Assembly (NCBI GenBank): GCA_024644945.1 | Contig: JAHEGU010000015.1 | Span: 1-62,345 of the forward strand | Length of the DNA: 62,345 nt | Source: Gammaproteobacteria bacterium | Lineage (GTDB): Bacteria; Pseudomonadota; Gammaproteobacteria; Arenicellales; Poriferihabitantaceae | Reading direction: 5' to 3' | Part shown: piece after piece, positions 44,235 through 54,333 of the stretch | Numbering within the stretch: the stretch's first letter is position 1 | Layout: the number at the start of each line of letters is the position of its first letter | Notes under the pieces: model-generated | Told to the model about the DNA's origin: nothing | What the model saw: only the letters and a program-made list of their open reading frames with translations | Databases searched by the model: none | Made by a program: the position numbers and the translations under genes

Positions 44235-45751
44235 CAGGATGGTTTAATTTCCATGCGCCTCTTTTCAACATAGGCGCCCAGTTCCTCTTCCACTGCTGGG
44301 TCAATCGGCGGTTTTTCATAGATTTCCAGCAGCTGCTTGTACAACTCGTTGGCTCTCTGGGTCGCGGTCTTTTCTCCATTCTCCTGCCAGGTCTCAAAAT
44401 TATTCCAATCCGACACTAATGGTTTATAAAACGCGTCTTTATACCTGGACATGGTGTGACTGGTACCAAAATGGTGCCCACCCGCGCCGACTTCTTTGAT
44501 CGCATCTAACGCGAGATCCTGCTCGGTAACCTCAATGGGCTGCAGCGTCTGCGCGATCATCTGCACCATTTCCATGTCGAGCACCAGTTTTTCGAACGAT
44601 GCACAAAGCCCCCCTTCGAGCCAGCCTCCGCTATGTTTTACCAGGTTACCGTGTGCCATGACTGCACTCCACAAAGACATTTCGGACTCCCACGCTGCCT
44701 GTGCATCTGGGGTATTGGACGCATTAACATTGGAAGTTCGATATGGAATATTATATCGGCGAGCTAACTGACCACCTGCTAAAACCGCTCTGGCGTATTC
44801 TGGCGTACCAAATGCCGGTGCACCGGTTTTCATATCAACATTAGAAGTAAATCCACCGTACATCACGGGTGAACCCGGGTTCACCATCTGTGTAACCGCA
44901 ATGACCCCCAGCGCCTCGGCATTTTGTTGTGCTAAGGCACCAGCTAGCGTAACCGGGCACATTGCACCCGCCAAGGTAAATGGCGTCACAACCGTTGGCT
45001 GGCCGTATTCAGCCAGTAACATCAATCCATCCAGCATCGGAACGTCTACTTTTAGCGGCGAATTAGTATTGACCACGGTCATGATACTTGGCTGCGTTTT
45101 TAACGTGTGATCATCTATTCCCCGGGATATCTTAATCATCGCCAAAGCGTCTTCGACCTTACCGTTGCCAAGACTGTAACAGTGCCACGGCTTTTCGGTC
45201 AGCGTGGTAAACGCAAGATACGCATCAAGATGCCGAGTATGTGCAGGCAGATCGATTGGCTCCACCGGGTAACCCGAAAACAACCGCACAACGTTGAACA
45301 TCTGTCCCAGTTTGAGAAAGCGACAATAATCTTCAAAGTTGCCTGTACGCCTGCCGCGATCAAGATCCGAGCAATTTGGCGGACTGGCCACAATCGTAAA
45401 GTTAATATAATTGCCGCCTATCACGGAGTCATAGACTGAATTTCTGGCATGCAGCGTAAACTCCGACGGGACCGTTGAGATTTTTTCCATTACCAACTCT
45501 CGATCCATACATACATATCCTGTATCCGTATCGATCGTCGCGCCCTGCTGAACCATCAGTTCACGAGCTTTATCGTTCACAATTTCAAGTCCGATCTGCT
45601 CAAGAATCCGCATTGAACCATCGTGTATCAAATCAAGCGATTCTTGGCTCAAGACCTCAATCGGAGGAAACGGATTACGCAGCTGCTCAACCGGCAGCTG
45701 CTCCAGTTCAAATGCCGGTTTCTCTCTCACTCGTCGTGATCTTCTGGTCAT
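44231..45751 (-). CDS. MttB-family (non-pyrrolysine) methyltransferase, second copy
   Basis: A 506-residue member of the same superfamily as 5243-6814, with no in-frame amber codon. Seen: RILEQIGLEIVNDKARELMV, the central VNTNSPLKVDVPMLDGLMLL, TLAGAMCPVTLAGALAQQNA and the C-terminal DAIKEVGAGGHHFGTSHT. It heads the mttB-xre-dmgdh operon. Methyl transfer from a quaternary amine such as a betaine to a corrinoid carrier is expected from the family; the substrate is inferred only from context, and no carrier protein is nearby. Confidence 0.8.
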   Translation of the reverse strand: MTRRSRRVREKPAFELEQLPVEQLRNPFPPIEVLSQESLDLIHDGSMRILEQIGLEIVNDKARELMVQQGATIDTDTGYVCMDRELVMEKISTVPSEFTLHARNSVYDSVIGGNYINFTIVASPPNCSDLDRGRRTGNFEDYCRFLKLGQMFNVVRLFSGYPVEPIDLPAHTRHLDAYLAFTTLTEKPWHCYSLGNGKVEDALAMIKISRGIDDHTLKTQPSIMTVVNTNSPLKVDVPMLDGLMLLAEYGQPTVVTPFTLAGAMCPVTLAGALAQQNAEALGVIAVTQMVNPGSPVMYGGFTSNVDMKTGAPAFGTPEYARAVLAGGQLARRYNIPYRTSNVNASNTPDAQAAWESEMSLWSAVMAHGNLVKHSGGWLEGGLCASFEKLVLDMEMVQMIAQTLQPIEVTEQDLALDAIKEVGAGGHHFGTSHTMSRYKDAFYKPLVSDWNNFETWQENGEKTATQRANELYKQLLEIYEKPPIDPAVEEELGAYVEKRRMEIKPSW

Positions 45752-45784
45752 TTCGGCTTGCCGCGTGACGTTACAGCGCCAAAT

Positions 45785-45824
45785 TTAATCCAAATTGGTG
45801 ATTAAGTGCAATCTAGTTGATTAA
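45785..45824. promoter_or_regulatory. Three GATTAA half-sites in the mttB-desaturase divergent region
   Basis: GATTAA occurs on the minus strand at 45785-45790 and on the plus strand at 45800-45805 and 45819-45824, the last two 19 bases apart and both in a TGATTAA context. They lie 33 to 73 bases upstream of the mttB gene. They are candidate operators for the regulator encoded in the same operon. Confidence 0.35.
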
Positions 45825-45942
45825 AATTAACAATCTTGACTATTCGTTTAACTTATTACTAATGTGCGCACAATTCCCTTATTGATGGTATGGAAACTGT
45901 CGGATATATATTTATCCCCACAACCATAACTAATAAATTGGC

Positions 45943-46857
45943 GTGAAATCGGAGATTGCCCCTATTGAATGGCCGACACTTTTGTTAGTAGTCGCAAACT
46001 ACGTCGCATGGTGGGTGGTGATCTCAAAGTTCAGCATCAATCCCGTGTTGATGACGCCCACCCTGATGCTGCTTCTGGCATTTCATACATCGTTGGTCCA
46101 CGAACTGTTGCATGGACACCCTACTAGTTCACCGTGGTTTAATGACTTACTCGGTACTCCACCGGTCGCGTTAATTTATCCTTACGCGGTATTTAAAGAT
46201 ACCCACCTCAGACATCACCGAAACGACCACTTAACCATACCGGGTGTCGATCCGGAGAGTTTTTTCCATTGTTCTGAAGACTGGAAAAAGAAAACCAAAT
46301 TTTTGCGGATTGTGGCTTGGGTAAACATGACACTTGCAGGCAGACTGCTTCTAAGTCCGATGATCAGTGTTGTCCAAATGCTGAAGCTGTGCGCGGTTCA
46401 ACTGTCCTCGGGCACGCTGAAGCAAAGGCTAACCTGGTTGGTTCATATTGCTGCCGCCATTGGTATCTTATATGTGGCGACGAATTATTACGCGGTGCCA
46501 CTATGGATATACCTGTTCTGTGCTTATGGTGCGCATTCTTTAATCAGCCTGCGCTCATTTTTCGAACACCGCACTGCTGAGGTCCCAAGTCAAAGAATAG
46601 TAATCGTTAAATCATGCTGGTTTTTCAAACTTCTATTTCTCAATAACAATTTTCATGCCACACATCATCGCTATCCATTCTTACCATGGTATGGGATCGA
46701 AAAACGTTTCAATCAGGATGGCGGAACGGTACTGAAGAGAAATGGTAATTTTTACTTTTCTGGATACCGTGATTGGTTACGCTTCTTATTTCATCCAGTG
46801 GCGTCACCAGTTTATCCTTATCCGGTCAAACATTACCCGGCTCAAGAGGTCAAATAA
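45943..46857 (+). CDS. Fatty-acid desaturase family membrane protein
   Basis: A 304-residue polytopic protein with three histidine boxes: HELLHGH (about 54-60), HLRHHRND (about 89-96) and HATHHRYP (about 240-247). It has several hydrophobic helices. The start is GTG, and it diverges from the mttB operon across about 190 bases. Substrates in this family include fatty-acyl chains, beta-carotene and alkanes. Linkage to a PhnD-like gene is unusual; see findings. Confidence 0.82.
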   Translation: MKSEIAPIEWPTLLLVVANYVAWWVVISKFSINPVLMTPTLMLLLAFHTSLVHELLHGHPTSSPWFNDLLGTPPVALIYPYAVFKDTHLRHHRNDHLTIPGVDPESFFHCSEDWKKKTKFLRIVAWVNMTLAGRLLLSPMISVVQMLKLCAVQLSSGTLKQRLTWLVHIAAAIGILYVATNYYAVPLWIYLFCAYGAHSLISLRSFFEHRTAEVPSQRIVIVKSCWFFKLLFLNNNFHATHHRYPFLPWYGIEKRFNQDGGTVLKRNGNFYFSGYRDWLRFLFHPVASPVYPYPVKHYPAQEVK

Positions 46858-47682
46858 GTGTCATCTGCACAACCAGCACGACTGCTGGCTTGTGGCATGT
46901 ATGCATTCACAGAACCATTACGTAACGCATGGACAGCCCTGCTATCACCTCTAAATGAAATAGTCGCACAAACCGATGACTCATTTCTAACCAGTGCCCT
47001 GCAACTGCGTTTTGATACCGGCTCGGATATCTACCGATCAACGCAGCTTTTTCTTGGACATACTTGCGGCTATCCATACATGACCCGCTGGAAACAATCC
47101 CACCGACTTGTCTGTGTACCAGAATTTGAAATACCCGGATGCTCCGGAACACAGTACTCAAGTTGGTTTATTTGTCGATCTGACGACCAAAGATCATCTT
47201 TTGAGTCATTTGCTGGAGCTATTGCTGCAATAAATGAAGAAAATTCAAATAGCGGTATGAATGTACTTCGCTACCAGGCGAGTAAGCATGCCACAAATGG
47301 CAGATTTTTCCGCGACGTCAACACTTCTGGATCGCATACGCAAAGCATGCGCGCAGTAGCGGCCGGCGATGCTGATATTGCGGCAATCGACACAATCAGC
47401 TACCACCACATCGTTAAATCGGACCCAGTGCTGGCGAATGCCGTCAAAGTGATGGGGCAATCAGTCTATACGACTGGCCTACCCTTTATCACACACAACA
47501 GCGAGCGGTTGGATCGCTCTGTTCTTATTGATGCCTTGAACCAATGTGTCGAGCAATTGAGCGACACAAATCGGGAACACCTGAAACTGATTCGATTTAG
47601 CGAAGTCAAAGAAGCCGATTATGATGTCCTGATAAGACTTGAAACAGAAGCTATTGCAACAGGCTATCCAACGCTGTCCTGA
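46858..47682 (+). CDS. PhnD-like phosphate/phosphonate-type binding protein without signal peptide
   Basis: A 274-residue protein of the PhnD-like periplasmic-binding fold (PF12974). Seen: LLACGMYAFTEPLRNAWTAL at the N-terminus, FLGHTCGYPYMTRW, GSHTQSMRAVAAGDADIAAID and a KVMGQSVYTTGLPFIT segment. No signal peptide is visible, so export is doubtful. The GTG start directly follows the desaturase stop. No ABC permease or ATPase is adjacent. It may bind a cytoplasmic ligand or have its true start misread. Confidence 0.75.
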   Translation: MSSAQPARLLACGMYAFTEPLRNAWTALLSPLNEIVAQTDDSFLTSALQLRFDTGSDIYRSTQLFLGHTCGYPYMTRWKQSHRLVCVPEFEIPGCSGTQYSSWFICRSDDQRSSFESFAGAIAAINEENSNSGMNVLRYQASKHATNGRFFRDVNTSGSHTQSMRAVAAGDADIAAIDTISYHHIVKSDPVLANAVKVMGQSVYTTGLPFITHNSERLDRSVLIDALNQCVEQLSDTNREHLKLIRFSEVKEADYDVLIRLETEAIATGYPTLS

Positions 47683-47698
47683 GTCAACAATTTAATTT

Positions 47699-48166
47699 CT
47701 AAAGTGAGGTAGCTGCAGTGGCGAAATTTGTCAGCGCATCAGAAATTTTTTCAATCAGAGGTGTTATATTTTCGCAAGTTTGCATTCCGTGTCGCGACGA
47801 CAGGTATCCTGGATCGTTATAACCAAACCATACCTGACCGTTCTGATCCTCCCAGATCAGCGCTTTCATCGGCAGATCGATGGCGCTGCTCTGAGCACAT
47901 TTTATTAATCCCGTTCCAACTTTGGGATTGCCGAAAATCACAAGCTCAGTAGGCGCTATAGAGTCGCCTATGGATGCTGCACCCGCAGCATGATCGATAC
48001 GCGCGAAGACTTTCATGCCCTTTTCAGCTAAAACACTCTCTAGCTTGTCCGCCGTTACCTTTACATCGTGTGCACTTTTAACCATGACTAATCCCTGTTG
48101 AGCAACAGCAACATGGTTAAACAGAATCAATAGCACCAGACTCAGCAAAGTTTGAATTTTTTTCAT
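47699..48166 (-). CDS. DUF302-domain exported protein
   Basis: A 155-residue protein. A signal peptide (TLLSLVLLILFNHVAVAQQ) precedes the DUF302 fold: VKSAHDVKVTADKLESVLAEKG, FARIDHAAGA and ELVIFGNPKVGTGLIKCAQS. DUF302 proteins are periplasmic with unknown roles, sometimes linked to metal or redox stress. It is convergent with the PhnD-like gene. Confidence 0.85.
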   Translation of the reverse strand: MKKIQTLLSLVLLILFNHVAVAQQGLVMVKSAHDVKVTADKLESVLAEKGMKVFARIDHAAGAASIGDSIAPTELVIFGNPKVGTGLIKCAQSSAIDLPMKALIWEDQNGQVWFGYNDPGYLSSRHGMQTCENITPLIEKISDALTNFATAATSL

Positions 48167-48524
48167 TTGATTTAATCTCCAATTAGGGTACGTGGTTGAA
48201 AAATAAGTATGCTCTCTGGCCCCCTACCCCAGGTAAGGCAATTTGGACATAACGTTGGATTAGCCAACTGACCAAAGAGTTAATCCAGCTGAATTATAGC
48301 CCCTGTATGACGGACGGTCGATTTGCTGAGATGAGCGGCAATTCATTAATTTTACAAACAAAATTTAATGTTTCAGGTCGTAATTTAAGTTGAGTACGCC
48401 TGGAGCATTGGTTAGTATTAACGTCCAAGCGGGACAATCCGAGCAAAGACTTAATAATAAAAAACAAGGAATAAAAAGCTCGGACTGTTTGGGAATTTAA
48501 CCGAAGGGGATATAGGAGATTATT
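48167..48524. other. Gene-free upstream region of the orphan gene
   Basis: About 360 bases between DUF302 and the 207-residue gene. No coding frame or RNA gene is evident. The promoters of both divergent genes must lie here. Confidence 0.4.
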
Positions 48525-49148
48525 ATGGGTGTCAAAGATAAGGCATTCACTTGGTCAGCCGCCACTAATAAAGCGGTCTACGGCGTAAACAGTTTTCACA
48601 CGTCTGGTTATCCGGTAAAACCGGATGATCTCCAATCCCTGAATGATTCCATTGAACAATGGGGCCAGTTCCTCCGCCACATTTTTCTTGGTTCTTCGGT
48701 GGGCTACGTCAGTACGGAAGTACTCGAGCAATATACACTTGAAGATACAGAACTCTATCTTGACGTAAAGATTCAATTGTCCCAGGCGATGTCATCGGTC
48801 CAGGACGACATTCTTGCAAACCGTCTTGAGATGATCTGTAATGAAATTCGGAAGAACAGCTACAAGTTCATCAGCAGCACCCTGCCGATGCTCAATGAAA
48901 ACAGCCGTAATTTGGTCGAGCTCAAAGACAATAGCGGCCTGATTAAGACTCAGTCTGATAAAGCGCTTTATATTGGAGCGACCAGAAGGAGTGTTAATGG
49001 AGGTTCGGATCATCAGGAAAGCTTGTCATTACGTCGCAAACAAATCATGGCGGTTATCAACCGACAGCACCGTGATGTGATTCAAAATCTTGCGCAGCTT
49101 TCCAGTAAAATAAACAGCGGCCTATACTCCGAAGAGTACGAACTTTAA
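48525..49148 (+). CDS. Unrecognised soluble protein (207 aa)
   Basis: A 207-residue protein without signal peptide or transmembrane helix. It is largely helical and charged, with a segment DTELYLDVKIQLSQAMSSVQ followed by further amphipathic helices (ANRLEMICNEIRKNSYKF). A strong ribosome site (AGGAG, seven bases before ATG) supports it as real. I do not recognise a family. It stands between the DUF302 gene and the convergent kinase-aminotransferase fusion. Confidence 0.7.
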   Translation: MGVKDKAFTWSAATNKAVYGVNSFHTSGYPVKPDDLQSLNDSIEQWGQFLRHIFLGSSVGYVSTEVLEQYTLEDTELYLDVKIQLSQAMSSVQDDILANRLEMICNEIRKNSYKFISSTLPMLNENSRNLVELKDNSGLIKTQSDKALYIGATRRSVNGGSDHQESLSLRRKQIMAVINRQHRDVIQNLAQLSSKINSGLYSEEYEL

Positions 49149-49184
49149 TTGAGTTTCAGTGCCCGGGGTTAACTCGGGTGACTT

Positions 49185-52100
49185 CTATACGCCTGGCGCA
49201 GCCCAGTCCTCTGCAAGAATAGAGGTCAGAGCGTCAACTAGCCGGTCCGCATTATCGCGGTTAAAAACCATTGGAGGTTTTATCTTAAGTACATTGTGAC
49301 AAGGACCGTCTGTACTAAGCAGTATCCCCTGCTGCTTCATTCGCTCTGAAATATACGCGGCCTGTTGGGCGGCTGGAGCCAACGTTTCCCTGCACTTTAC
49401 CAATTCAATCCCAATAAACAGACCTTCCCCCCTGACCTCCGCGATGAGTGGGAACCTGGTTTTTAGTGCATCCAGTCCTCTCATTAAATAATTGCCTGTA
49501 TCCAAGGCATGGGATTGCAGGTTTTCCCGTTCGATAACCTCGAGTACCGCGTTGCCAATCGCACACGACACCGGATTTCCGCCGAACGTATTGAAATACT
49601 CCATTCCCGTCACGAAGCTCCGGGCTATTTCTTTGGTTGTCACCACCGCGGCGAGCGGATGACCATTACCGGCGGGTTTCCCCAGTGTCACAATATCCGG
49701 TACCACATTCTGTAACTCGAAAGCCCAGAAACAACTCCCGACCCGACCAAATCCGGTCTGTACTTCGTCCGCAATACAGACTCCACCCTGAGCACGCACA
49801 CTCTGGTAAACAGATTTCAGATAACCACCAGGGAGAACAACTTGGCCTCCACACCCCAGTATCGATTCACAAATAAACGCTGCGGCGCCACCTGTTTTTT
49901 CTGCATCTGCAAGGGCTTTGTGAACGAGACTTGCATACTTCTCCGCATAATCCGGATCAGTGTGTCGGTATCGCCCACGCAAGCCATCGGGCATCGGCAC
50001 TTTGTGAACCCATGTAGGATTACCCTTTCCTCCCGGGCCATCATGTTTGTATGGGCTTAAGTCTATCAATGCAGTGAGGTTGCCATGATAGGCATGGTCT
50101 AGCACCACAATATCTTTACGCTTGGTATGAGCCCATGCTAATCGCAGCGCAAGATCATTGGCTTCACTTCCGCTGTTCACCAGAAACACCACGGCAAGTG
50201 GCTTGGGGAATGTCGCGAGCAAACGCTCTGCGTAATTAGTAATACCTGGATAGAGATATCGGGTGTTGGTATTCAGCACCCCCGCGGCGAGCTGCCCGGC
50301 TTGCACTACATGAGGGTGACAGTGCCCCACATGGGGAACATTGTTTACCGCATCAAGGTACCTTTTACCATTGGCATCGAACAGGTACTGTCCAACCCCC
50401 CGTGCCACTACAATTGGATCCCGATAGGATAGGCTCAAGCTGCCGGACAACTGTTGCTGCCGCGATTTTAGTAGCGGCCCCGCTTCCCGTTGCAGATCCG
50501 AGCGTGGTTGATCGAGCACCAGGTCCGGAATTTTCAGGATCAGATTGGGATCCGGACATAAACCGATCCAGACATTTCTATGTGCATGGTTACCGACACC
50601 GAAGAAGGTGTCGGTACATTCAAGCAAATCGAGGATAATTTCAAAATGAACGTGGGGCGGCCAGAAACCATTCTGATGAATCTCACCCATACACCCCAGG
50701 AGTCCCCCAGCAGCCACATCTTGCCCCACCTGAAGATGGTTAAACGATGCAGCGTCAAGGTGTCCATATAAAGAATAGAAGACCAGACTGTCCCCATGCT
50801 CATCGGCCACCTCGTGAATGAGAATCAGGCAGCCACCATAATCTAATGGGCTAGTGTTTTCGGAGGTCGACCAGACTTTACCGGACAAGGGTGCAAAAAC
50901 TTGAGAGCCGGCTGGCTGAAACACGTCAAGGCCGATATGAAGAGTGCGACGATGACCTGAAAAATCCGAAAAATCTTCGTTACCGTAAATCAGGCGATAT
51001 TCATCGTACCTGCCAATGCCCGCCACCGCGCCGGCATCTTCCATGGCCCGAAACAAGTTTCGGGTCATACGCTCAGGATCGTGCGTATCGTCTCCCGTAT
51101 TCAAGTAAGGGCTGGACACGCTGGTATCGAGCACCAACAAAGAATCACGTTGCAAGTCAACATCAACCAGAGACTCGAAACGGGATTGTGATTTCAACCA
51201 ATTTAATACTTTTTTACTCGTCGGTACCGGCTCCATATCGCAAGCATCACGAAACAGGTAATGGGCATAGTTTTCTGGAACCGTTCTAAGGCACTCTAAC
51301 AACTCCCATGCAGGTCGCTCACTGATAGAAAGATATTCATTGTCCGGTTCCAGAGATTTCTGGTACGCGCATATGCAAACACTCATACTCAAACGCATAC
51401 AGATCAGACTGAATATGGCCTGGACTTCTTGCGGACGCAGCGGCATCACGCTTTGGTAGCCTTTAACGATACTGGCCGCCACATCAAGCGGACGTGGTTG
51501 TCCTAACATCGCGTAAGCACATGCTATTGCAAGATCAGCCACTAACCACGAGTGAACCATATCTCCGAAGTCTATTAACCCAATGACCTTCTGGTCCCAT
51601 GGCCCGTCATCTGCGACCACAACGTTATTGTCATTAGCGTCATTGTGTATCACTCCACTTCGCAACTGGTCTTTCACCACCAACACTTGTCGACGAAACG
51701 TGTCCTGATACGATTCAATCAACGCTATACGATCTGGGTCCGACAGCAGCGGTTTAAACCTGGCTAATGTGTCTTCCACATCTTGCATAATCCAAAGGAG
51801 CGGCCGATCGAGCGCGGGATCAGTAAAACCGTCGAGGCATTTGTTCACTCGTGCCACAGTTCGCCCCAAAGATTCAAGCAATTCCGATGAACGCGGATTG
51901 ATTTCCGTAAGCAGGGGTCCTTCCAGAAAAGTGGTCAACCTGCAACGATATTCCACCCCATCATCACCCACAATCCGCTCAATGGTTTGGCCCGAAGTAG
52001 AGCGAACAACCTCAATTGTTTCGATCTCTTCAGCGCATGATAAACGACTGAACACTTGCTCCTGACAACTTAACATCGCAGGATCTTCCTGCTGGTTCGC

Positions 52101-52298
52101 TATCTTGAACACAAACCGCTTGCTCTTGCCCTGATCGAGGGTGGTGATCAGAAAGTTCCGATCACGCTCTCCATTTAGTGGCTTTATTTCTCCCTCGAAG
52201 CCGTATAACTTTCTTAACTGTGTCTTGATCGATCCAATAGAAACAGCTGGCAGTTTGCAAACGTCTGCAGCATTGGAGGGAGAGGTTACAGGAATCAT
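49185..52298 (-). CDS. APH kinase - M23 peptidase - class III aminotransferase fusion
   Basis: A 1037-residue three-domain protein. Residues about 25-350 are an APH/choline-kinase-like fold with H218-N-D220...N225 and D243-F-G-D. Residues about 450-555 are an M23 peptidase domain with H454, D458, H513 and H549-V-H551, so all catalytic and zinc residues are kept. Residues about 620-1030 are a class III PLP domain with NSGSEAND at 708-715, DEVQTGFGR at 844-852 and K874. Kinase plus this aminotransferase type matches amino-alcohol phosphorylation followed by phospho-lyase cleavage. It follows betA by 14 bases. The M23 part is unexplained. Confidence 0.83.
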   Translation of the reverse strand: MIPVTSPSNAADVCKLPAVSIGSIKTQLRKLYGFEGEIKPLNGERDRNFLITTLDQGKSKRFVFKIANQQEDPAMLSCQEQVFSRLSCAEEIETIEVVRSTSGQTIERIVGDDGVEYRCRLTTFLEGPLLTEINPRSSELLESLGRTVARVNKCLDGFTDPALDRPLLWIMQDVEDTLARFKPLLSDPDRIALIESYQDTFRRQVLVVKDQLRSGVIHNDANDNNVVVADDGPWDQKVIGLIDFGDMVHSWLVADLAIACAYAMLGQPRPLDVAASIVKGYQSVMPLRPQEVQAIFSLICMRLSMSVCICAYQKSLEPDNEYLSISERPAWELLECLRTVPENYAHYLFRDACDMEPVPTSKKVLNWLKSQSRFESLVDVDLQRDSLLVLDTSVSSPYLNTGDDTHDPERMTRNLFRAMEDAGAVAGIGRYDEYRLIYGNEDFSDFSGHRRTLHIGLDVFQPAGSQVFAPLSGKVWSTSENTSPLDYGGCLILIHEVADEHGDSLVFYSLYGHLDAASFNHLQVGQDVAAGGLLGCMGEIHQNGFWPPHVHFEIILDLLECTDTFFGVGNHAHRNVWIGLCPDPNLILKIPDLVLDQPRSDLQREAGPLLKSRQQQLSGSLSLSYRDPIVVARGVGQYLFDANGKRYLDAVNNVPHVGHCHPHVVQAGQLAAGVLNTNTRYLYPGITNYAERLLATFPKPLAVVFLVNSGSEANDLALRLAWAHTKRKDIVVLDHAYHGNLTALIDLSPYKHDGPGGKGNPTWVHKVPMPDGLRGRYRHTDPDYAEKYASLVHKALADAEKTGGAAAFICESILGCGGQVVLPGGYLKSVYQSVRAQGGVCIADEVQTGFGRVGSCFWAFELQNVVPDIVTLGKPAGNGHPLAAVVTTKEIARSFVTGMEYFNTFGGNPVSCAIGNAVLEVIERENLQSHALDTGNYLMRGLDALKTRFPLIAEVRGEGLFIGIELVKCRETLAPAAQQAAYISERMKQQGILLSTDGPCHNVLKIKPPMVFNRDNADRLVDALTSILAEDWAAPGV

Positions 52299-52312
52299 TG
52301 CAATGCGGATGA

Positions 52313-53992
52313 CTACCCGGTGCGTTCAGGCGAACTTTCTCTTTGTGTGTCTTGCCAGTTATCGGCAAGTTCAATGGGTGCATTTGGGGGGGCGAGCATT
52401 CCTTTGCCTTTGATTAAATCAGCCGCTCTCTCCGCGGTCATGATCGTAGGTGCGTTGAGATTTCCATTGGTGATCACTGGAAAAATAGAAGAATCTACGA
52501 CTCGCAATCGATCAATTCCACGAACCCGGGTATCAGGATCCACCACCGCCAAATCATCAGTACCCATTCGACAACTGCAAGATGGATGGTAAGCACTTTC
52601 CACGCCCTGGCGAATCCATTGGTCGATTTCCTGGTCAGAATGGATATCGACTCCGGGCTGGATTTCCTCGCCCCTGAAGGGATCCATCGCTGCCTGCGCA
52701 ATAATTTCTCTGCTTAAATGCACACTCTTACGGAATCCTTTAACGTCATCGGGATGCTTCAAATAGTTAAACAAAATGGAAGGCGTGTCCGTGGGATCTG
52801 GAGTACGTATATGGACTCTTCCCCGACTTTTGGGCTTGTTATGACCAACGTGCAGCTGGAATCCATGTCCGTCGAATGCCGCGCGGCCATCGTAGCGCAT
52901 TGCTGCGGGCAGAAAATGGTACTGAATATCTGGCGCATCCAGTCCAGCTTCAGACCGAATAAAACCACAAGACTCGAAATGGTTGGTGGCACCAAGCCCT
53001 GATTTGAATAATTGCCAGCGTGCACCGATCAGAAATTTGCTGAACAAACCCAGCTTTCCGTTAAGAGTAATGGATTGCTTACTACGAAATTGAAAGTAAA
53101 ACTCAAGATGGTCCTGCAGATTCTCACCGACACCCGGCAGATCATGTTGTACTGGTATACCCGCCGCATTCAGCACTTCACCTGGACCGATCCCGGATAA
53201 CTGCAGAAGGTGCGGAGATCCAATTGACCCCGCACACAGGATTACTTCTGCGCGCGCCTTTGCCTGTTGAACTTGCTTGCCGATTTGGTACTCCACCCCG
53301 GTCGCAACCCTTCGATGCATTAGAATTCGCCGACTCCGAGCACGAGTGACTACTTTCAAGTTAGGTCGAGACAGTGCAGGCCGCAGATATGCATTGGCGG
53401 TCGACCAGCGCACACCATCCCTAACCGTCATGTGCATGGGCCCGAATCCTTCCTGTCTTGCGCCATTGTAATCGTTAGTCACACCGTAACCCGCTTGTTT
53501 TCCGGCATCAATAAAAGCGCGATAGAGCGGATTCTGCATGTTATTGCCGTTGTTTACGTGCAATGGGCCCTGCTGTGAACGGTAGACGTCGCTGCCGAAT
53601 TTCCAGTTATCTGCTTTATGAAAATACGGTAGACAGTTCTGATACCCCCAGCCGGTAGCACCGTTTTGCTCCCATTGCTCAAAATCGGCTGCATGGCCAC
53701 GCACGTATACCATCCCGTTGATGGATGAAGAACCACCCAGCACTTTACCTCGGGGACAGTGCATTTCCCGATTATCTAAATAAGGTTCAGGCTCTGAGTG
53801 AAATTGCCAAGCAAATCGGTCAGTGTTCATCGGAATTGACAACGCTGTTGGCATCTGTATAAAAATACTCTTATCCGATCCCCCGAACTCCAGCAAAAGA
53901 ACCGAAGTTTTAGGATCTTCAGTCAGGCGGTTTGCCAGCACGCAGCCTGCGGATCCGGCTCCCACGATTATGTAGTCAAATTCCTGGCTCAT
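52313..53992 (-). CDS. betA: Choline dehydrogenase BetA (GMC oxidoreductase)
   Basis: A 559-residue GMC flavoprotein close to E. coli BetA. Seen: [52 protein letters not shown] (here [14 protein letters not shown]), [14 protein letters not shown], and the catalytic region HPSCSCRMG ending [20 protein letters not shown]. It oxidises choline to betaine aldehyde at the inner membrane. It is followed after 14 bases by the kinase-aminotransferase fusion. Betaine aldehyde dehydrogenase and BetI are not in the window; a palindrome lies upstream at 54151. Another alcohol substrate is possible. Confidence 0.88.
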   Translation of the reverse strand: MSQEFDYIIVGAGSAGCVLANRLTEDPKTSVLLLEFGGSDKSIFIQMPTALSIPMNTDRFAWQFHSEPEPYLDNREMHCPRGKVLGGSSSINGMVYVRGHAADFEQWEQNGATGWGYQNCLPYFHKADNWKFGSDVYRSQQGPLHVNNGNNMQNPLYRAFIDAGKQAGYGVTNDYNGARQEGFGPMHMTVRDGVRWSTANAYLRPALSRPNLKVVTRARSRRILMHRRVATGVEYQIGKQVQQAKARAEVILCAGSIGSPHLLQLSGIGPGEVLNAAGIPVQHDLPGVGENLQDHLEFYFQFRSKQSITLNGKLGLFSKFLIGARWQLFKSGLGATNHFESCGFIRSEAGLDAPDIQYHFLPAAMRYDGRAAFDGHGFQLHVGHNKPKSRGRVHIRTPDPTDTPSILFNYLKHPDDVKGFRKSVHLSREIIAQAAMDPFRGEEIQPGVDIHSDQEIDQWIRQGVESAYHPSCSCRMGTDDLAVVDPDTRVRGIDRLRVVDSSIFPVITNGNLNAPTIMTAERAADLIKGKGMLAPPNAPIELADNWQDTQRESSPERTG

Positions 53993-53999
53993 TCTGCAG

Positions 54000-54333
54000 A
54001 TCCGATATTGTTCTCAGTTTACCCTTGAAAAAAGAAAGCACTTGCCCAAATTCGTTTACTAAATATTACACATCCTCCTTATATTCACGCCCAATACAGA
54101 CTGAGGGTCATGGGCTGCGTGAATGACTCTGACAGAAAATCAGCGGCCGCCGCTATAATCGTTATAGCGACAGGGCCCGGCACAATAAACAATGGCCAGA
54201 AGTGTATATCAGCGAACCCTGGGCGCCAACAATCAGTATGATTGCCCTTAAGGAATGCACCCGTCAAGGGAACTTTTCGATTTTGTTGCGTTCTCTGTAG
54301 TACTCTCGAATATAGACTTAAGCGGTAGTTAGA
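54000..54333. other. betA-YHS divergent intergenic region
   Basis: About 330 bases without a gene. It contains a perfect palindrome (54151-54169) but otherwise no clear structure. Confidence 0.4.
54151..54169. promoter_or_regulatory. Palindromic operator candidate upstream of betA
   Basis: CGCTATAATCGTTATAGCG is a perfect palindrome with eight-base arms around a TCG centre. It lies 159 bases upstream of betA and about 165 bases upstream of the YHS gene, and contains TATAAT on the plus strand. A regulator binding here would block transcription. Confidence 0.5.
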
